A DNA stretch of 40,205 nt from Cytophagales bacterium (GTDB taxonomy: Bacteria; Bacteroidota; Bacteroidia; Cytophagales; 172606-1). Position numbers and translations under genes: made by a program. The notes under the pieces were generated by a model, which was not told the DNA's origin, ran no database searches, and saw only the letters and a list, made by a program, of their open reading frames with translations. Each line of letters starts with the position of its first letter. Position 1 is the first letter of the stretch. Shown here one piece after another: positions 26,813-35,987 of the stretch. The stretch spans positions 1 through 40,205 of the forward strand of contig JAUJNL010000073.1 in assembly GCA_030448185.1 (NCBI GenBank). The letters run 5' to 3'.

Positions 26813-27194
26813 TCAGTTTACTCTCTTGTATACCCTCACCAGTTCTTCCCACGCAGGAAGAACAACCCAACCTTTTACAAAAGCAATGTAATCGTCCTGG
26901 TTGGTACGCTTAACAAACCGCAGCGGGGTCTTGGCTTCCCAGTCGGCAATGGCGTTGGTAATCCGGCTTTGATCGGGCAGGTTGGGATCAATCGTGTAGG
27001 GGACGGTAAAATCACGCCAGCGTTTGCTCTTCTCCGAAGAGCCCGCGCCGCTGTTGCGGCCATTGGGCTTTCCACAGGGCAAGTTGTTCCGGCGTCAGGA
27101 TCATGTTGCCTTCGAAGATGGCTTTGCCGTCAATAATCTCGTAGCGGATCGGTACTCCGTTCAGCGTGCCGTTCTGCCAGATGCATAATTTCAT
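26813..27194 (-). pseudogene. Astacin-like (M12A) metallopeptidase, N-terminal fragment
   Basis: From ATG 27194: MKLCIWQNGTLNGVPIRYEI and IFEGNMILTPEQLALW, the propeptide-like start typical of Bacteroidota astacins. A shifted frame then gives KRWRDFTVPYTIDPNLPDQS, ITNAIADWEAKTPLRFVKRT and DDYIAFVKG. Another shift shows GCSSCVGRTG, the conserved disulfide segment. The sequence ends before the zinc-binding HExxH motif, so the catalytic part is missing. It is transcribed divergently from the MarR remnant. The truncation point lies near 26800, next to the repeat-rich gap. Confidence 0.75.
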
Positions 27195-27283
27195 CCTCTT
27201 CTTTTTGATCGAACAAACTATGGGTATCATTGGTAATAAGAAAGATAGTCCACCGGGCCACTACTGCGCCGGTGACTCAACCA

Positions 27284-27696
27284 ATGAAATCTAACCAGGA
27301 AGCGCAGGTGAACCTGAACGAAGAAGAGAAGGAATTCAACCGCATTGAAGACGAAATCAAGCATCTCAACTGGCGCAATCAGCTTTCTAAAACGGGCATC
27401 AATATTATTTATACCGGCATCTGGCTGAAAGCGCCCATTCGGAGTTTTTCAAAAAATTCGGTCTGACCCATCCCCAACATAACATCCTGCGGATTCTGCG
27501 GGGACAAAAAGCAGCAGCCCATCGGAGTGAACCAGATTAAAGAACGGATGGTGGATAAGTCTTCTAATGTTTCGCGGATCACCCAGAAACTGCAGAAGAA
27601 AAACTCATTGACTGCCAGCCTTCTGCTGCGGATAAACGGGCCGTGGACATTTTCATTACCCAGAAAGGGCTGGATCTCGGACTCACCAAGATTTAG
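27284..27696 (+). pseudogene. MarR-family regulator, frameshifted
   Basis: Joined across shifts the pieces are MKSNQEAQVNLNEEEKEFNR, ISKTGINIIYTGIWL-like helices, KKFGLTHPQHNILRILRG, VNQIKERMVDKSSNVSRITQ (the recognition helix of the winged helix) and KLIDCQPSAADKRAVDIFIT with QKGLDL, the wing and final helix. The stop is TAG at 27694-27696. It would have been a dimeric repressor responding to a small ligand. At least three indels break it, and it ends short of the usual C-terminal dimerisation helix, exactly where the dispersed repeat begins. Confidence 0.75.
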
Positions 27697-27711
27697 AACG
27701 AAAGGGAAAAA
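27692..27711. repeat. Dispersed intergenic repeat, partial copy C
   Basis: TTTAGAACGAAAGGGAAAAA is identical to 29662-29681 in copy B, and its first 15 bases are identical to copy A. Beyond it the likeness fades. The MarR stop codon lies inside it. Confidence 0.55.
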
Positions 27712-28526
27712 AATATAGATTTTCCCTACCCTTCCGGAACCTAATCTTGTAGGGGGTTATGGAGGTGGTTCGATCAGCGGGTCCAGGAGAATCAGCGATT
27801 TTCATCCAGGTAATGCTGGCGCACCTGGACCCCCAGCGAACTGCTAGCCGGTCCTATTGCCGCTACCGTAGAATGCTAGCAGCGGCTCGACAAAAACAGG
27901 ACGGACGTATACAACCTAACCATCAAGCAGGGCTTAGGCACCAAGTCAATGAGCACAATTGGGAGTATACTTCCCCGCCCGGTAAGGAGTCAGACAAGTG
28001 GCTCTTAGGCCTGCAAGCGGTGAATGGACAGCTTGCCCGAAACGAGTAGTGCTAATACACCGGCAAGCGAGCCAAACGCGCCGAACTTACTCGTGCGGGT
28101 GACACTAGAAGTAATGGCTTTTTTGCCCAAGCGGCTGCGAACACTTTCGAACGGAGAACGAAAGCGGAAAAAAGTGCCCAAAAACACAAAGTGAAGGATT
28201 TAGGTGCCCTCGATAAGCAGGGGCACTCTGTCTTTGATGAGCAGCAAGCGGAACGTACCCTATCAAGCAGGCTAGCGACCAAGTAGTTTCTTGTGTACTC
28301 AAACGATTACACGGCTGCAGTTTGACCATGTGCATACTTTCTTCAATGCCTTGGCTTTCTACAAAGACCGTCGCTTGGTGGGTCTTGCACTTCCGTCGTT
28401 TTTATTGGCCAAAGCCAAAAAGCCCGTCACTACCTGGAAGAGGGCCTGAAAGCCATGCTGATCAATTTTCAACCGACTAACAAACAACCTTTGCGGAGTT
28501 AAGATGTTAGGCCAAAGTCAAACTTT
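27712..28526. other. Unidentified decayed sequence
   Basis: No complete gene is visible in these 815 bases. The plus strand has short open pieces that look protein-coding, such as TIKQGLGTKSMSTIG near 27920-27970, a charged run NGFFAQAAANTFERRTKAEK near 28110-28180, FDHVHTFFNALAFYKDRRLV near 28320-28380, and KARHYLEEGLKAMLINFQPT near 28415-28480 ending at a TAA before 28503. They lie in different frames. I do not recognise the family. A degraded transposase or mobilisation gene is possible. Confidence 0.35.
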
Positions 28527-29443
28527 TCAAACAACTCCTCTATGGCGGAACGTCTCAGTGATCCCAGATTCTTGTCCTTTCTCGAAAGCTACCAGGCGAA
28601 TGGGAGCAATCTGCAGGTTTTTCAAGCGGTTTCTCATCCGGACATCGGTTACAAACTGGGAGTCAGCGAAAGGTAAGCCAGGTATTTTTGCCAGCCGAAG
28701 CGTTTGAGTCGCCGGCGCCATACTTTAATGGTTTCAATATAGTCTGCCTTACCACTGTGGTGGGTTACCAGGGTAAAAGTAGGGCCGGGCATTCTTGATG
28801 ATCTGCTCCTTAAGCCGTAGGGCAGCCACGAACCAGGAAACTCATTAGCCGCCAGGGCCATTAAATATTCAGCAGAGTCTTTGGATGCATTAATATCAAA
28901 CTTATCCAGGTCAATCATGCCTTGGTCAAATACCATCGTCTGGATAAAACACCTGCCTCCGGGGAAGCAAATCACTGACAGTTTTAAAAACTGCCTATAC
29001 ACCTGGTCTTGTCTGCCGGCTTTGTAGTCTTCTACTGAACAAAAATGTTCGAAAGCCCCTACCGAAGCTACCGCATCAAACGTACCATAATCCTCAGGAG
29101 TCACTCCTACGGCAGTCCTGGATATAGACTTCTGAACCCTTATGCTTGGCAGGCAGCATACTGCCCTCTGAGACAAAGTAAGGCCAATCCCTTTTGCGCC
29201 AACCTCACGCAGATAATTGAGAAAAAGGTCCCCAGCCGCAACCCATATCCAAGACTTTGCTGCCAAAGCCAATATTGAGGTTTGTAGTAATAAACTCGTG
29301 TTTTTTTCGCTGCGCCTCCTCTAAGGAAAGCGAAAATCCCCATCGTATTTAGCACCGGTAAAATCGGCCATTTCTCCTACGCTTAACCGCCAGATCTGGT
29401 CCATGGTAGAGTAAGAGTAATCAATCTCTGCTTTAGTAGCCAT
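28527..29443 (-). pseudogene. Cyclopropane-fatty-acid-synthase-like SAM methyltransferase, frameshifted
   Basis: From ATG 29443: MATKAEIDYSYSTMDQIWRL and GEMADFTGAKYDGDF, then a shift to LSLEEAQRKKHEFITTNLNI and GSKVLDMGCGWG, the SAM-binding glycine motif. Later pieces are LREVGAKGIGLTLS, TPEDYGTFDAVASVGAFEHF (motif with the Glu-His typical of this family), DLDKFDINASKDSAEYLMAL and RNRLKNLQIAPIRL. It would transfer a methylene or methyl group from SAM to lipid or a similar substrate in the cytosol. At least four indels are present, and the C-terminal 30 residues are unlike the family. Confidence 0.78.
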
Positions 29444-29650
29444 TGTAAGGGTGGTTAGGAGAATACATCTAATCGGTTTGTAAACTATTGTTTTTGCCGG
29501 TTACTGGCAAGATTCTTCTAAAGAACTACTTGTTTTTAATTTTATTTTGTTAGGTGCCTTTCCCCAATCCGGCAGGGGAGCTTAAGCGGTAAACAGGAAT
29601 CTACTCCAGCAAGATTTATTCCAGCGAGAAGTTTATACTTAATGACCCTT

Positions 29651-29740
29651 TGTGAGACGCTTTTAGAACGAAAGGGAAAAACAGACTCCTCCCCTTCCTC
29701 TTGGAAAGTCTCACGCCTCAAACGTTTTTATTGACGGTTT
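29651..29740. repeat. Dispersed intergenic repeat, copy B
   Basis: This aligns with copy A (7941-8035). Inside it GTGAGAC (29652-29658) and GTCTCAC (29708-29714) form an inverted pair around the conserved TTTAGAACGAAAGGG core. The rest of the 29444-29792 gap has no gene that I can see. Confidence 0.7.
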
Positions 29741-29792
29741 GCACTGAGCTTGTCTTACTTATCATGTAAGTTGATGAGTAAAGGCAAGTACC

Positions 29793-30621
29793 CTATAGAG
29801 AGTATAGAAATGGTCTGTCTTGGTTTGATGCAACCTTGGAACGGTATAACTCAGCCGTAAGACCGAGCATATACTCTGGAGAGCTCTTTTCAAGCTCGTG
29901 AAAGGCAATTGGAGTTAGGCCGGTAAAATGCCGGTAGTCTTTTGCCAAGTGTTGGTAATCATAATATCCACATTGCAGGGCGATGCTTAACCAATCCAGG
30001 CATGGGTGATGGTTTTTGAGATTGAATGCGTGGTTAAACCGGACAATGCGCGTAGAGCTTGGGGTTAACCCCGATTCTTTCGTTAAATTTTCGTTTGAAT
30101 TGCTTTGTGCACAGACAAGCCTCCTGCGCTAACCAATCAAGGGATATATTCCCCCCTGCGTACATAAGCTGTCTGGTTGCCAGGTTGAGTGGATGGGAAT
30201 CTTTACGCTTATGCTTCAGCAGTGTTTTCACAAAGTTTTCTCCAATCACCAACAATTCTGAGTAGCTTTTAGCCTCTTGCATTTGCCCAAAAGTATCGCA
30301 AACACTTCCCGGGAAGAGGGTGGTAGCATCCAGGATCTGATCCGTAAGTTCATGAGCTGGGATACCGGTGAGCTGAAACAGAGCAGCAGGCTGAAAAACC
30401 ACTTGGAAGTTAATAAAATCGCTTCCTGTATACTGATTGGTTACAAACGTCCGCTGCCCAGCTAAGGTAATAGTAGGCTTGTATTCTTTTGTTCCCCTTA
30501 CCCGTTCAATGGCCCAAAAGTCCCGAAGAAAAAAGTGCAGCACCACTTCCGGTTTAGGCGGGTAAGCTTTTGAGGGAATAACAGCCCCATCACTGAACCT
30601 GAAGTGGCAAATGGTTGAGCG
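29793..30621 (-). pseudogene. AraC-family transcriptional regulator, frameshifted
   Basis: The main frame has an N-terminal cupin-like domain (PPKPEVVLHFFLRDFWAIER, GSDFINFQVVFQPAALFQLT, HELTDQILDATTLFPG) and the first DNA-binding helix-turn-helix (NISLDWLAQEACLCTKQFKR, FNERIGVNPKLYA). A single shift near 30050 moves the second helix-turn-helix (ALQCGYYDYQHLAKDYRHFT) and the conserved GLTPIAFHE into another frame, with its stop at 29793. No ATG is found in frame at the 5' end; GTG 30546 or a further 5' lesion is possible. It would act as a ligand-responsive activator. The target is unknown. Confidence 0.78.
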
Positions 30622-30663
30622 TCACATTTGGGGAAAAGTAGGAGGATTCGTTGTTAGGCAGAA

Positions 30664-31053
30664 ATGAATGCGTGCTTACTATTGCCTGAAGCATTTACTC
30701 TAGGCTACAGTGATATCTCCGGAAATACAATTGTTTTTGGCCTGATGGGCAGCACTCCAGTAGGAAGTTGTCCGCTGTGCTCGAAAGCCAGCCGTAAAGT
30801 GCACAGCTATTACCAGCGGAAAGTCGGGGACTTGCCTGTCAGTGGCAGAACCGTAAAACTCTATATCAGTACCCGGAAGTTTTTCTGCCAAGAGGACTCC
30901 TGTCCCCGGAAAGTATTTGCGGAACGCTTCGGGTCCTGTCTTAAGCCCTGGCAAAGAAGATTGGAGCGGTCCAATGGGCAGATACAAGCGATAGGGCTGA
31001 GTTGCGGGAGTAAGCCAGGGGCAAGAGTATGTGAGGTGATCGGATTACCAGTA
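30664..31053 (+). pseudogene. ISL3-family transposase, N-terminal fragment
   Basis: The 130-residue open frame reads MNACLLLPEAFTLGYSDISG and then a zinc-finger region with C-x2-C in GSCPLCSKASRKVHSYY and a second Cys pair in KFFCQEDSCPRKVFAERF, the ISL3 N-terminal domain. A helical DNA-binding start follows (RLERSNGQIQAIGLSCGSKP). The DDE catalytic domain, about 250 residues, is missing. The likeness ends near 31050, where an unrelated minus-strand fragment begins. Confidence 0.8.
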
Positions 31054-31345
31054 TAGACTTCTTTGATAAAAGACAAGAGCTTCATAAAACCATCCCCTTC
31101 GTACAGCTCCGCCCCCCGAAGTAGATTAAACAGTGGTCGTGAATCCAACATTACGTCTCCCCGAATAATTGTTTCTAACAACAAGTCTTTATCAGGCCGT
31201 ATGCCAATGTAGCTGTTTTCTAATAAGTAATACAAAAGTTGTTCTTTGGTGGCATTTCCCGTGAAAAGCTTTTGATGAAATATGCTTTGTAAGGAGACAA
31301 AGCCTTTCTTAAAGAACTTCCAGTAGAAAACATCATCAGTACTCT
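31054..31345 (-). pseudogene. Unidentified coding fragment
   Basis: About 95 residues are open without a start codon: DDVFYWKFFKKGFVSLQSIF, KEQLLYYLLENSYIGIRPDK, LLLETIIRGDVMLDSRPLFN, LLRGAELYEGDGFMKLLSFI. It is helical, rich in Leu, Lys and Asp, and looks like a real protein interior. I do not recognise the family. It is wedged between an ISL3 fragment and an IS4-type fragment and is truncated at both ends. Confidence 0.35.
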
Positions 31346-31372
31346 ACCCTACTAAAATTGGGAGAAAAAGAA

Positions 31373-31421
31373 GGGAAGGCCGAGTTTTGAGGTGACCAAA
31401 CGACAAAACTGTACCCTTCCC
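31373..31421 (+). repeat. Hairpin whose 3' arm abuts the transposase ATG (second IS4 type)
   Basis: GGGAAGG (31373-31379) pairs with CCTTCCC (31415-31421), and GTTTTG (31384-31389) with CAAAAC (31404-31409), separated by symmetrical 4- and 5-base internal loops. The 3' arm ends one base before ATG 31422, the same geometry as at 4199-4260. Confidence 0.65.
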
Positions 31422-32117
31422 ATGAAGCCAAGCTTCGCTGAGCAAATTAGCCAATGCGTAGAAAAAGTCCCAATCGTGAAGCATGTAGCCCGGAAGAAAT
31501 TTATAGGATTGTTTACGATAGGGCTGATCAAAAGTAGGAATGTGCAATTCTGCGAGATAGCCCAGCATTTGAATGACAAAGTAAAACTCCCTTCTAATGA
31601 GGTGAGAATTCAGGACTTCGTTAGGGAAGTAGAGTTGGATTATTACTTTGTAGCCGCTTTATTGGTAAGTCTGTTGCCAGCCAAGGGTAAACTAAGATTA
31701 GGTATTGATCGGACCGAGTGGGATGCTCCTGCCAGGTAAACATCTTGATGCTTCTGGCTGGACAAGGTTCTTTGCAAGTGCCTTTGTAGTGGGAATTACT
31801 CGACACTAAGAGCGGGAATTCATCGGCGGATGACCGGATTGATTTGCTCAAACTGTGTGGAAAGCTGCTGGGCAAAGAGCGGATTGGATTAGTGGTCGGC
31901 GATCGAGAGTTTATCGGGCAAAAGTGGATGAAGTACTTAAAAGACACGGGTTTACTCTTTGTCATGCGTTTGCCTAAACACCATTTGATTCATCGCCTGG
32001 ACGGACAAGTGGTGAAAGTAGACCAACTCTGTTTTCAAGCCGATACGCCTATAAGACTTAAAGCCTGCCTGGTAGATGGCATAGGGCGACAAGTTTGGGT
32101 GAAACCTTTAACAGAAG
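31422..32117 (+). pseudogene. IS4-family transposase, frameshifted and truncated
   Basis: The first frame starts MKPSFAEQISQCVEKVPIVK and contains FIGLFTIGLIKSRNVQFCEI and GKLRLGIDRTEWD, the first catalytic Asp. A shift near 31735 leads to VNILMLLAGQGSLQVPLYWE, and a later frame gives LLKLCGKLLGKERIGLVVGD with REFIGQKWMKYL, the second Asp, then LLFVMRLPKHHLIHRL. The third catalytic residue (YRxRWxIE region) is missing because the gene is cut near 32117. An upstream GTG at 31392 lies in the hairpin loop. Confidence 0.78.
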
Positions 32118-32240
32118 TCAAGCGGCCATAGGATACTGCCTTATGTTGTTTTCAAATTCCTCGGGGTTCATGTAACCCAGGGTAGAGTGTATTCGCTTAT
32201 GATTATACCATACCTGGATATACTCCAAGATCCGCTACGC
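32118..32240 (-). pseudogene. IS3-family OrfB, 3' end only
   Basis: Forty codons remain: RILEYIQVWYNHKRIHSTLG and YMNPEEFENNIRQYPMAA, with TGA at 32118-32120. This is the conserved tail of IS3 OrfB proteins. It is similar to but distinct from the tails at 9934 (ALGYLSPEQFE) and 39522 (ALGNRSPEQYQ), so three different IS3 elements have visited this window. Confidence 0.82.
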
Positions 32241-32354
32241 TGAACTGCTGAGCTCTTTAAGCTTGCTTCACTCGTTCCCAATGACGGGGTTTATTCCACC
32301 CTTTCCCTATAAAGGGAGTAAATACGATAAAATTCCCTCCGGGAATGACAATAA

Positions 32355-33318
32355 GAGTATGTTTAAAAATTTAATTTGGGATTCTTGCCAAAATAATATC
32401 GATAAGCGCCAGTTGCATAAAAGCGAGAGAAGATTCGATGGTTTTCTCAAAATCGCGGCTTAATCGGCGGAAGAAATTAAACCAGGCATGGAGCCGATGC
32501 TTCACTGTGTGGCAGGTCCAGCTTTTCTACTTGCCATCTTCCGGTTTGGGGAACGAAACCCTGCGCGATTCAGGTCTTTGGGTGAGTTCTACTTTCCATT
32601 GGTAGTGTACGGCACAAGTAGTAAATCGCCCTTATACGCCTGGTCAGCCCGGATTAATTCCAGGCGGGAAGAAGCCTTGTCTAACTGCCATAAAAGTTCA
32701 ATGCCTTCGGCTCCATCGTGTTCATTGGCCGCTGATACGTGCAGTGCAGGGCAAACCTAAGGTATCTACTGCAAGATGCCTTTTTTGTCCATTCACATTT
32801 TTATTGCCATCAATACCGGTTTCCACACTAATCAGACTCTTTCTTGACGCTTTGAGAATCTACTGCGGCAGCCGAGGCCATGGCAAGTTTTCCCTGTCCT
32901 TCATTTTCTTTCTGCACTAATGCGGTGAGTATGTCTCCCCAGACCCTTTTTGCTGCCATTTGTGAAAAGTGGACCCGAAGTTGACAAACGTATCAGGTCC
33001 AATAATAATAGAGGCTTTCCCAGGTTGCAAATCGTCGGCTTCTCTTCCAGATTCCGCCACTGCGTACCCGTGCGGGTAATCTTTAAAATTCCATTAACTA
33101 CTCCCGTAAAGAATGTCGCTTTCTGCCACTGTCCACTATTTTTTCAATAACTTCCCATTGGGAATCGGTCAATGGGTGAAACGTTTACGCTAAACTTTAA
33201 GCTTTTCTTTAGTTTTCATGATAACTTATGATTTGACAACCACAAGTTAGGACTGATTCCCCTTTTTTCCCCTTTGAAAATTTTGCAATTTTCGCCTCTT
33301 CAATTTTTAAACATACTC
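32355..33318 (-). mobile_element. IS5-family (IS1031-like) element, complete ends with TAA duplication
   Basis: The ends are inverted: GAGTATGTTTAAAAATT at 32355 and the complement ending at 33318, with one mismatch over 20 bases. TAA flanks both sides (32352-32354 and 33319-33321), fitting the 3-bp TNA target duplication of this group. At 964 bases it has normal length. The one transposase gene is on the minus strand. Confidence 0.9.
32371..33219 (-). pseudogene. IS5-family transposase, frameshifted
   Basis: From ATG 33219 (MKTKEKLKV) the pieces are LTDSQWEVIEKIVDSGRKR, GILKITRTGTQWRNLEEKF (the DUF4096-type N-terminal domain), FSQMAAKRVWGDILTALVQK, LAMASAAAVDSQSVKK (first Asp), GNKNVNGQKRHLAVDTLGLP, LIRADQAYKGDLL (second Asp), and LHAWFNFFRRLSRDFEKTIE with the terminal ALIDIILARIPN. 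The TAA stop at 32371-32373 lies inside the end repeat. About eight single-base lesions, many of them lost bases, break the frame, although the element ends are intact. Confidence 0.85.
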
Positions 33319-33346
33319 TAAAATGGCATAAACTAATTGTAGCGAC

Positions 33347-34301
33347 TTACTTAGTCCGGTGCCTATAAAACAACGCCTTGGGCATTGTCTTTAGGACCGG
33401 AAAGTTTTTATCCCCCACTGTTCTTTGATATTGGTTTCAATGGTCAGACTTAAGGCGGTTAGGGGTACGTCTTCCAGCCGGCTTCTCGAAGGGGCCCTGG
33501 CCCGTTCGCCCAAACTGCGCACAGAACACAAAGGAAATAATCACGGAAATGGGAACACTTCATCCAGCCGATTTTCCACAAACACGAAGAACAACAGCGA
33601 TAAACATAAAGACCCGCAAAGCTGTACTGGCGGAAAGGGCGTATTTTTGATCCGTTCGCTTCCGGCCCTGAAATGTGGTTGAATTTCAGCAGGGTTTCTT
33701 CCAGTTTCACGAAGCGGTAGTCGGAGAGCCAGCCCCGGTCGAAAGCTCTTCTTAAATCTTCGCCCCTGCAAATTCCGGCGTAGGTAATTAGGCGGGTTGT
33801 TTTTATGGCTGAAGATTTGGTATTCATGCTGCGCGAAGCGATTCCGCATTCGAGTACTCGTTGGATTCTTCATAGATTTCCTCCTGATTGGTTTGGTTAT
33901 AGTCGTATTTTCTGCGCATAAGACGCGCAGCGCGGCACAAAAGCAATGTGGCGGTACACGAGGCGGTGCTGCAGGGTTCTGACTTCGGCTGCCTCTTCCT
34001 CATAGGAGGAAATTATCATCGTGATTATTTCCCGGGTCCAGGCCCGGCTGTAGTTAACCAGCAAGCCCCAAACGATGCGGGCTTCCCACCAGCGGTCGTA
34101 GGCGTTGTTGTTTTTGAAACCCAGAAAGATGGCCAGCGCCGTGCTCATGGCCGTTATGGTACTAAAGGGCAGATGCAGATGAAAAACAGTAAAATGGTCG
34201 TGCAGTAAATAGACTGTTACAGAAAGAATTAAATAATAGAGCAGGCTCTTCCAGGTGTATTGCAGAATAACACTCCATTTGAGATTTCGCTGTATAAGCA
34301 T
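33347..34301 (-). pseudogene. Bestrophin-family chloride-channel-like protein, frameshifted
   Basis: The start at 34301 gives MLIQRNLKWSVILQYTWKSL, the first membrane segment LLYYLILSVTVYLL, and the family signature ALAIFLGFKNNNAYDRWWEA with RIVWGLLVNYSRAWTREI. Later shifted frames give YRHIAFVRALR, NTPFPRQY-like sequence near 33630, VIISFVFCA near 33530, and GDKNFPVLKTMPKALFYRHR ending at 33347. It would be a pentameric anion channel of about 300 residues in the inner membrane. At least five indels are present. It lies 35 bases downstream of the permease start region, on the same strand, after AI-2E in transcription order reversed (bestrophin stop precedes, permease is 3'). Confidence 0.78.
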
Positions 34302-34336
34302 AAAATTATAAAAGGGTAGGGGTAAAGCACCTGGTA

Positions 34337-35485
34337 TCAGGCTGGTTTTCCGGCCTTCCGGGAAGAAATTATATGTTTAACCTTGCCGGCAAGTTTACTG
34401 ACAGCCTCTCCATTGTCTTGAGCGGCTACCTCACTGGATTCCCCGAGTACATACCCATATGGCTCCAGGCTTTCTACCGAATCAAATACGACTTTCAGCA
34501 CGGCAATGAAAGGTAGTGCCAGGATCATTCCGGCAGCTCCCCAGAGCATTCCCCCCAGGATAAGTCCGACAATGGCCGCCAGCGGGTTGACACTTACTTT
34601 TGAACCTACCACATTGGGCGTGATGAAATTGCCTTCCAGCATCTGAACCAGAAAGAATACCCCGGCCACTCCCACGGCATACCAGGGGGAATCTTTGGTA
34701 ATCAGGGCCATCAGGATGGGAAGCATTGAACCAATCAGGATTCCGGCGTAGGGAATAATTGTCAGTAAGGCTCCCAGCACGCCAAAGAAAATGGCATAGT
34801 CAATGCCCAGGATCAGCAGGCCCGTGACATTTAACACGGCCACAATTACAATGACCATGCCCAGGCCTAGTATATAATTTTTAATCACCTGCTGTATTTT
34901 ATGCAGCACCAGATTAACTTGTTCGGCTGCAGTATTGCGGAAAACCTTATGGAAAAAATTTCGGAAAAAATCCCGGTAGAGTAAAAAGAAAAAGATGAAC
35001 AGGGGTAGCAGGGTAATGGTGCCCAAGGTGGCAGTCGTAGCCGACAGGGTGTTGGTAAAAACCGAACCATGCGTTTTAGCCCATTCCGTCAGAGAGTTCT
35101 TTAATAAGGGGATCTGGTTGGATTGCTTCACGTTAAAGGTTTGCTCTACCCAGATTTGGGTGGTTTCCAGTAATTGGCTGGTCCGTTCTATGAATTGCGG
35201 CAAGTCCTCCGAGAATCCCATAATCTGCATGGAGATAAAAGTCAATAAGCCCCCCACCACACCAATTGCCACCACTAAACACACCAGAATTGCCCAAATC
35301 CGGGGAAGCCGCCACTTCTCCAGCTGCTGGCAAAGCGGATACAGCAGCACAGCCAGCAGCAGGGAAAACGCCAGGGGAATCAGCACGGATCGCAGTACGG
35401 AAAAACAAAACACCATCAGCACAAGGATTATCATCACACTGGCCGTCCGGACTACCAGGGGTGTTTTAGAATCAGAAAAAGTCAT
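34337..35485 (-). CDS. AI-2E family transporter (PF01594-type permease)
   Basis: The chosen start MTFSDSKTPLVVRTASVMII gives 382 residues, normal for the family; a longer reading to 35701 adds 72 residues without family likeness. About eight membrane segments are visible, among them VMIILVLMVFCFSVL, IWAILVCLVVAIGVVGGLLT, LLPLFIFFFLLY, MVIVIVAVLNVTGLLILGID, and AGMILALPFIAVLKVVFDSV at the end. GALLTIIPYAGILIGSMLP and EGNFITPNVVGSKVSVNPLA are the family signatures. Members export small molecules or act as Na+/H+ antiporters; a quorum-signal role is not proven for most. The gene is intact and stands next to broken ones. Confidence 0.92.
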   Translation of the reverse strand: MTFSDSKTPLVVRTASVMIILVLMVFCFSVLRSVLIPLAFSLLLAVLLYPLCQQLEKWRLPRIWAILVCLVVAIGVVGGLLTFISMQIMGFSEDLPQFIERTSQLLETTQIWVEQTFNVKQSNQIPLLKNSLTEWAKTHGSVFTNTLSATTATLGTITLLPLFIFFFLLYRDFFRNFFHKVFRNTAAEQVNLVLHKIQQVIKNYILGLGMVIVIVAVLNVTGLLILGIDYAIFFGVLGALLTIIPYAGILIGSMLPILMALITKDSPWYAVGVAGVFFLVQMLEGNFITPNVVGSKVSVNPLAAIVGLILGGMLWGAAGMILALPFIAVLKVVFDSVESLEPYGYVLGESSEVAAQDNGEAVSKLAGKVKHIISSRKAGKPA

Positions 35486-35644
35486 AGAAGTAAGAGATTG
35501 GCCACAATAAATAATACGGCTGGTTAAAGGAAGGATGCGACAAAATAGCATTAACGTATTTCCAGAGAAAAAGTGGTTTATTTCCCCATTATTTATAAAA
35601 GGAATGATTTTTAGCGGGGTCGGTATTCCCAATAGGGTGCCAAA

Positions 35645-35899
35645 GCGGGAGAACCCAATTACACCCTCACGGGTAACCTGACCATCAAAGGAATTACCCA
35701 TCCCATTACGTTCCCGGCAACGGTGAAAATCAATGATAACTCAGCTGAGACTACCGCCAAGCTGGAAGCAGACCGCACCAAGTATGATATCAAGTACCGG
35801 GCCGCAACCATTGGTACTGTCGCGGATAAAGTTATTGACGATAACTTCACCATTGATCTGAAAGTAGTGGCCGGTAAATCCGAAACGGCCAGCCGGTAA
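35645..35899 (+). pseudogene. YceI-family lipid-binding protein, C-terminal fragment
   Basis: The 85-codon open stretch has no start. It reads GEPNYTLTGNLTIKGITHPI and TFPATVKIND, then EADRTKYDIKYRAATIGTVA and DNFTIDLKVVAG. This is the C-terminal half of the YceI beta-barrel family (TGNLTIKGVTKPVTFP..., then F.L.LKL.A). Upstream bases to 35486 contain no trace of the first half, so it was cut by a deletion. Relatives are periplasmic isoprenoid-binding proteins. Confidence 0.78.
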
Positions 35900-35987
35900 C
35901 GCTGTCTTACAATCAGGGAAAGCAGTAAAGTAACTGCTAATGAACAGAAGGCTTTATGGGGTTTGGATTTGTAGGATAAATAGCTGT

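Larger units (their letters stand above)
31346..32117 (+). mobile_element. IS4-family element fragment, right end missing
   Basis: The left part has a long hairpin before the transposase start, like the IS4 element at 4.1 kb, but the protein is a different subgroup. The right half is cut off where the 3' end of an IS3 transposase gene begins at 32118. Confidence 0.6.

Noticed and set aside
28005..28335. Three minus-strand frames rich in Ser, Leu and Phe
   Set aside because: They overlap one another in different frames and resemble no family; the plus strand looks more protein-like.
26401..31442. Shared 12-mer AGCTTCGCTGAG between the MITE-like element and the IS4 transposase start at 31430
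   Set aside because: One 12-base match in 40 kb is expected by chance.
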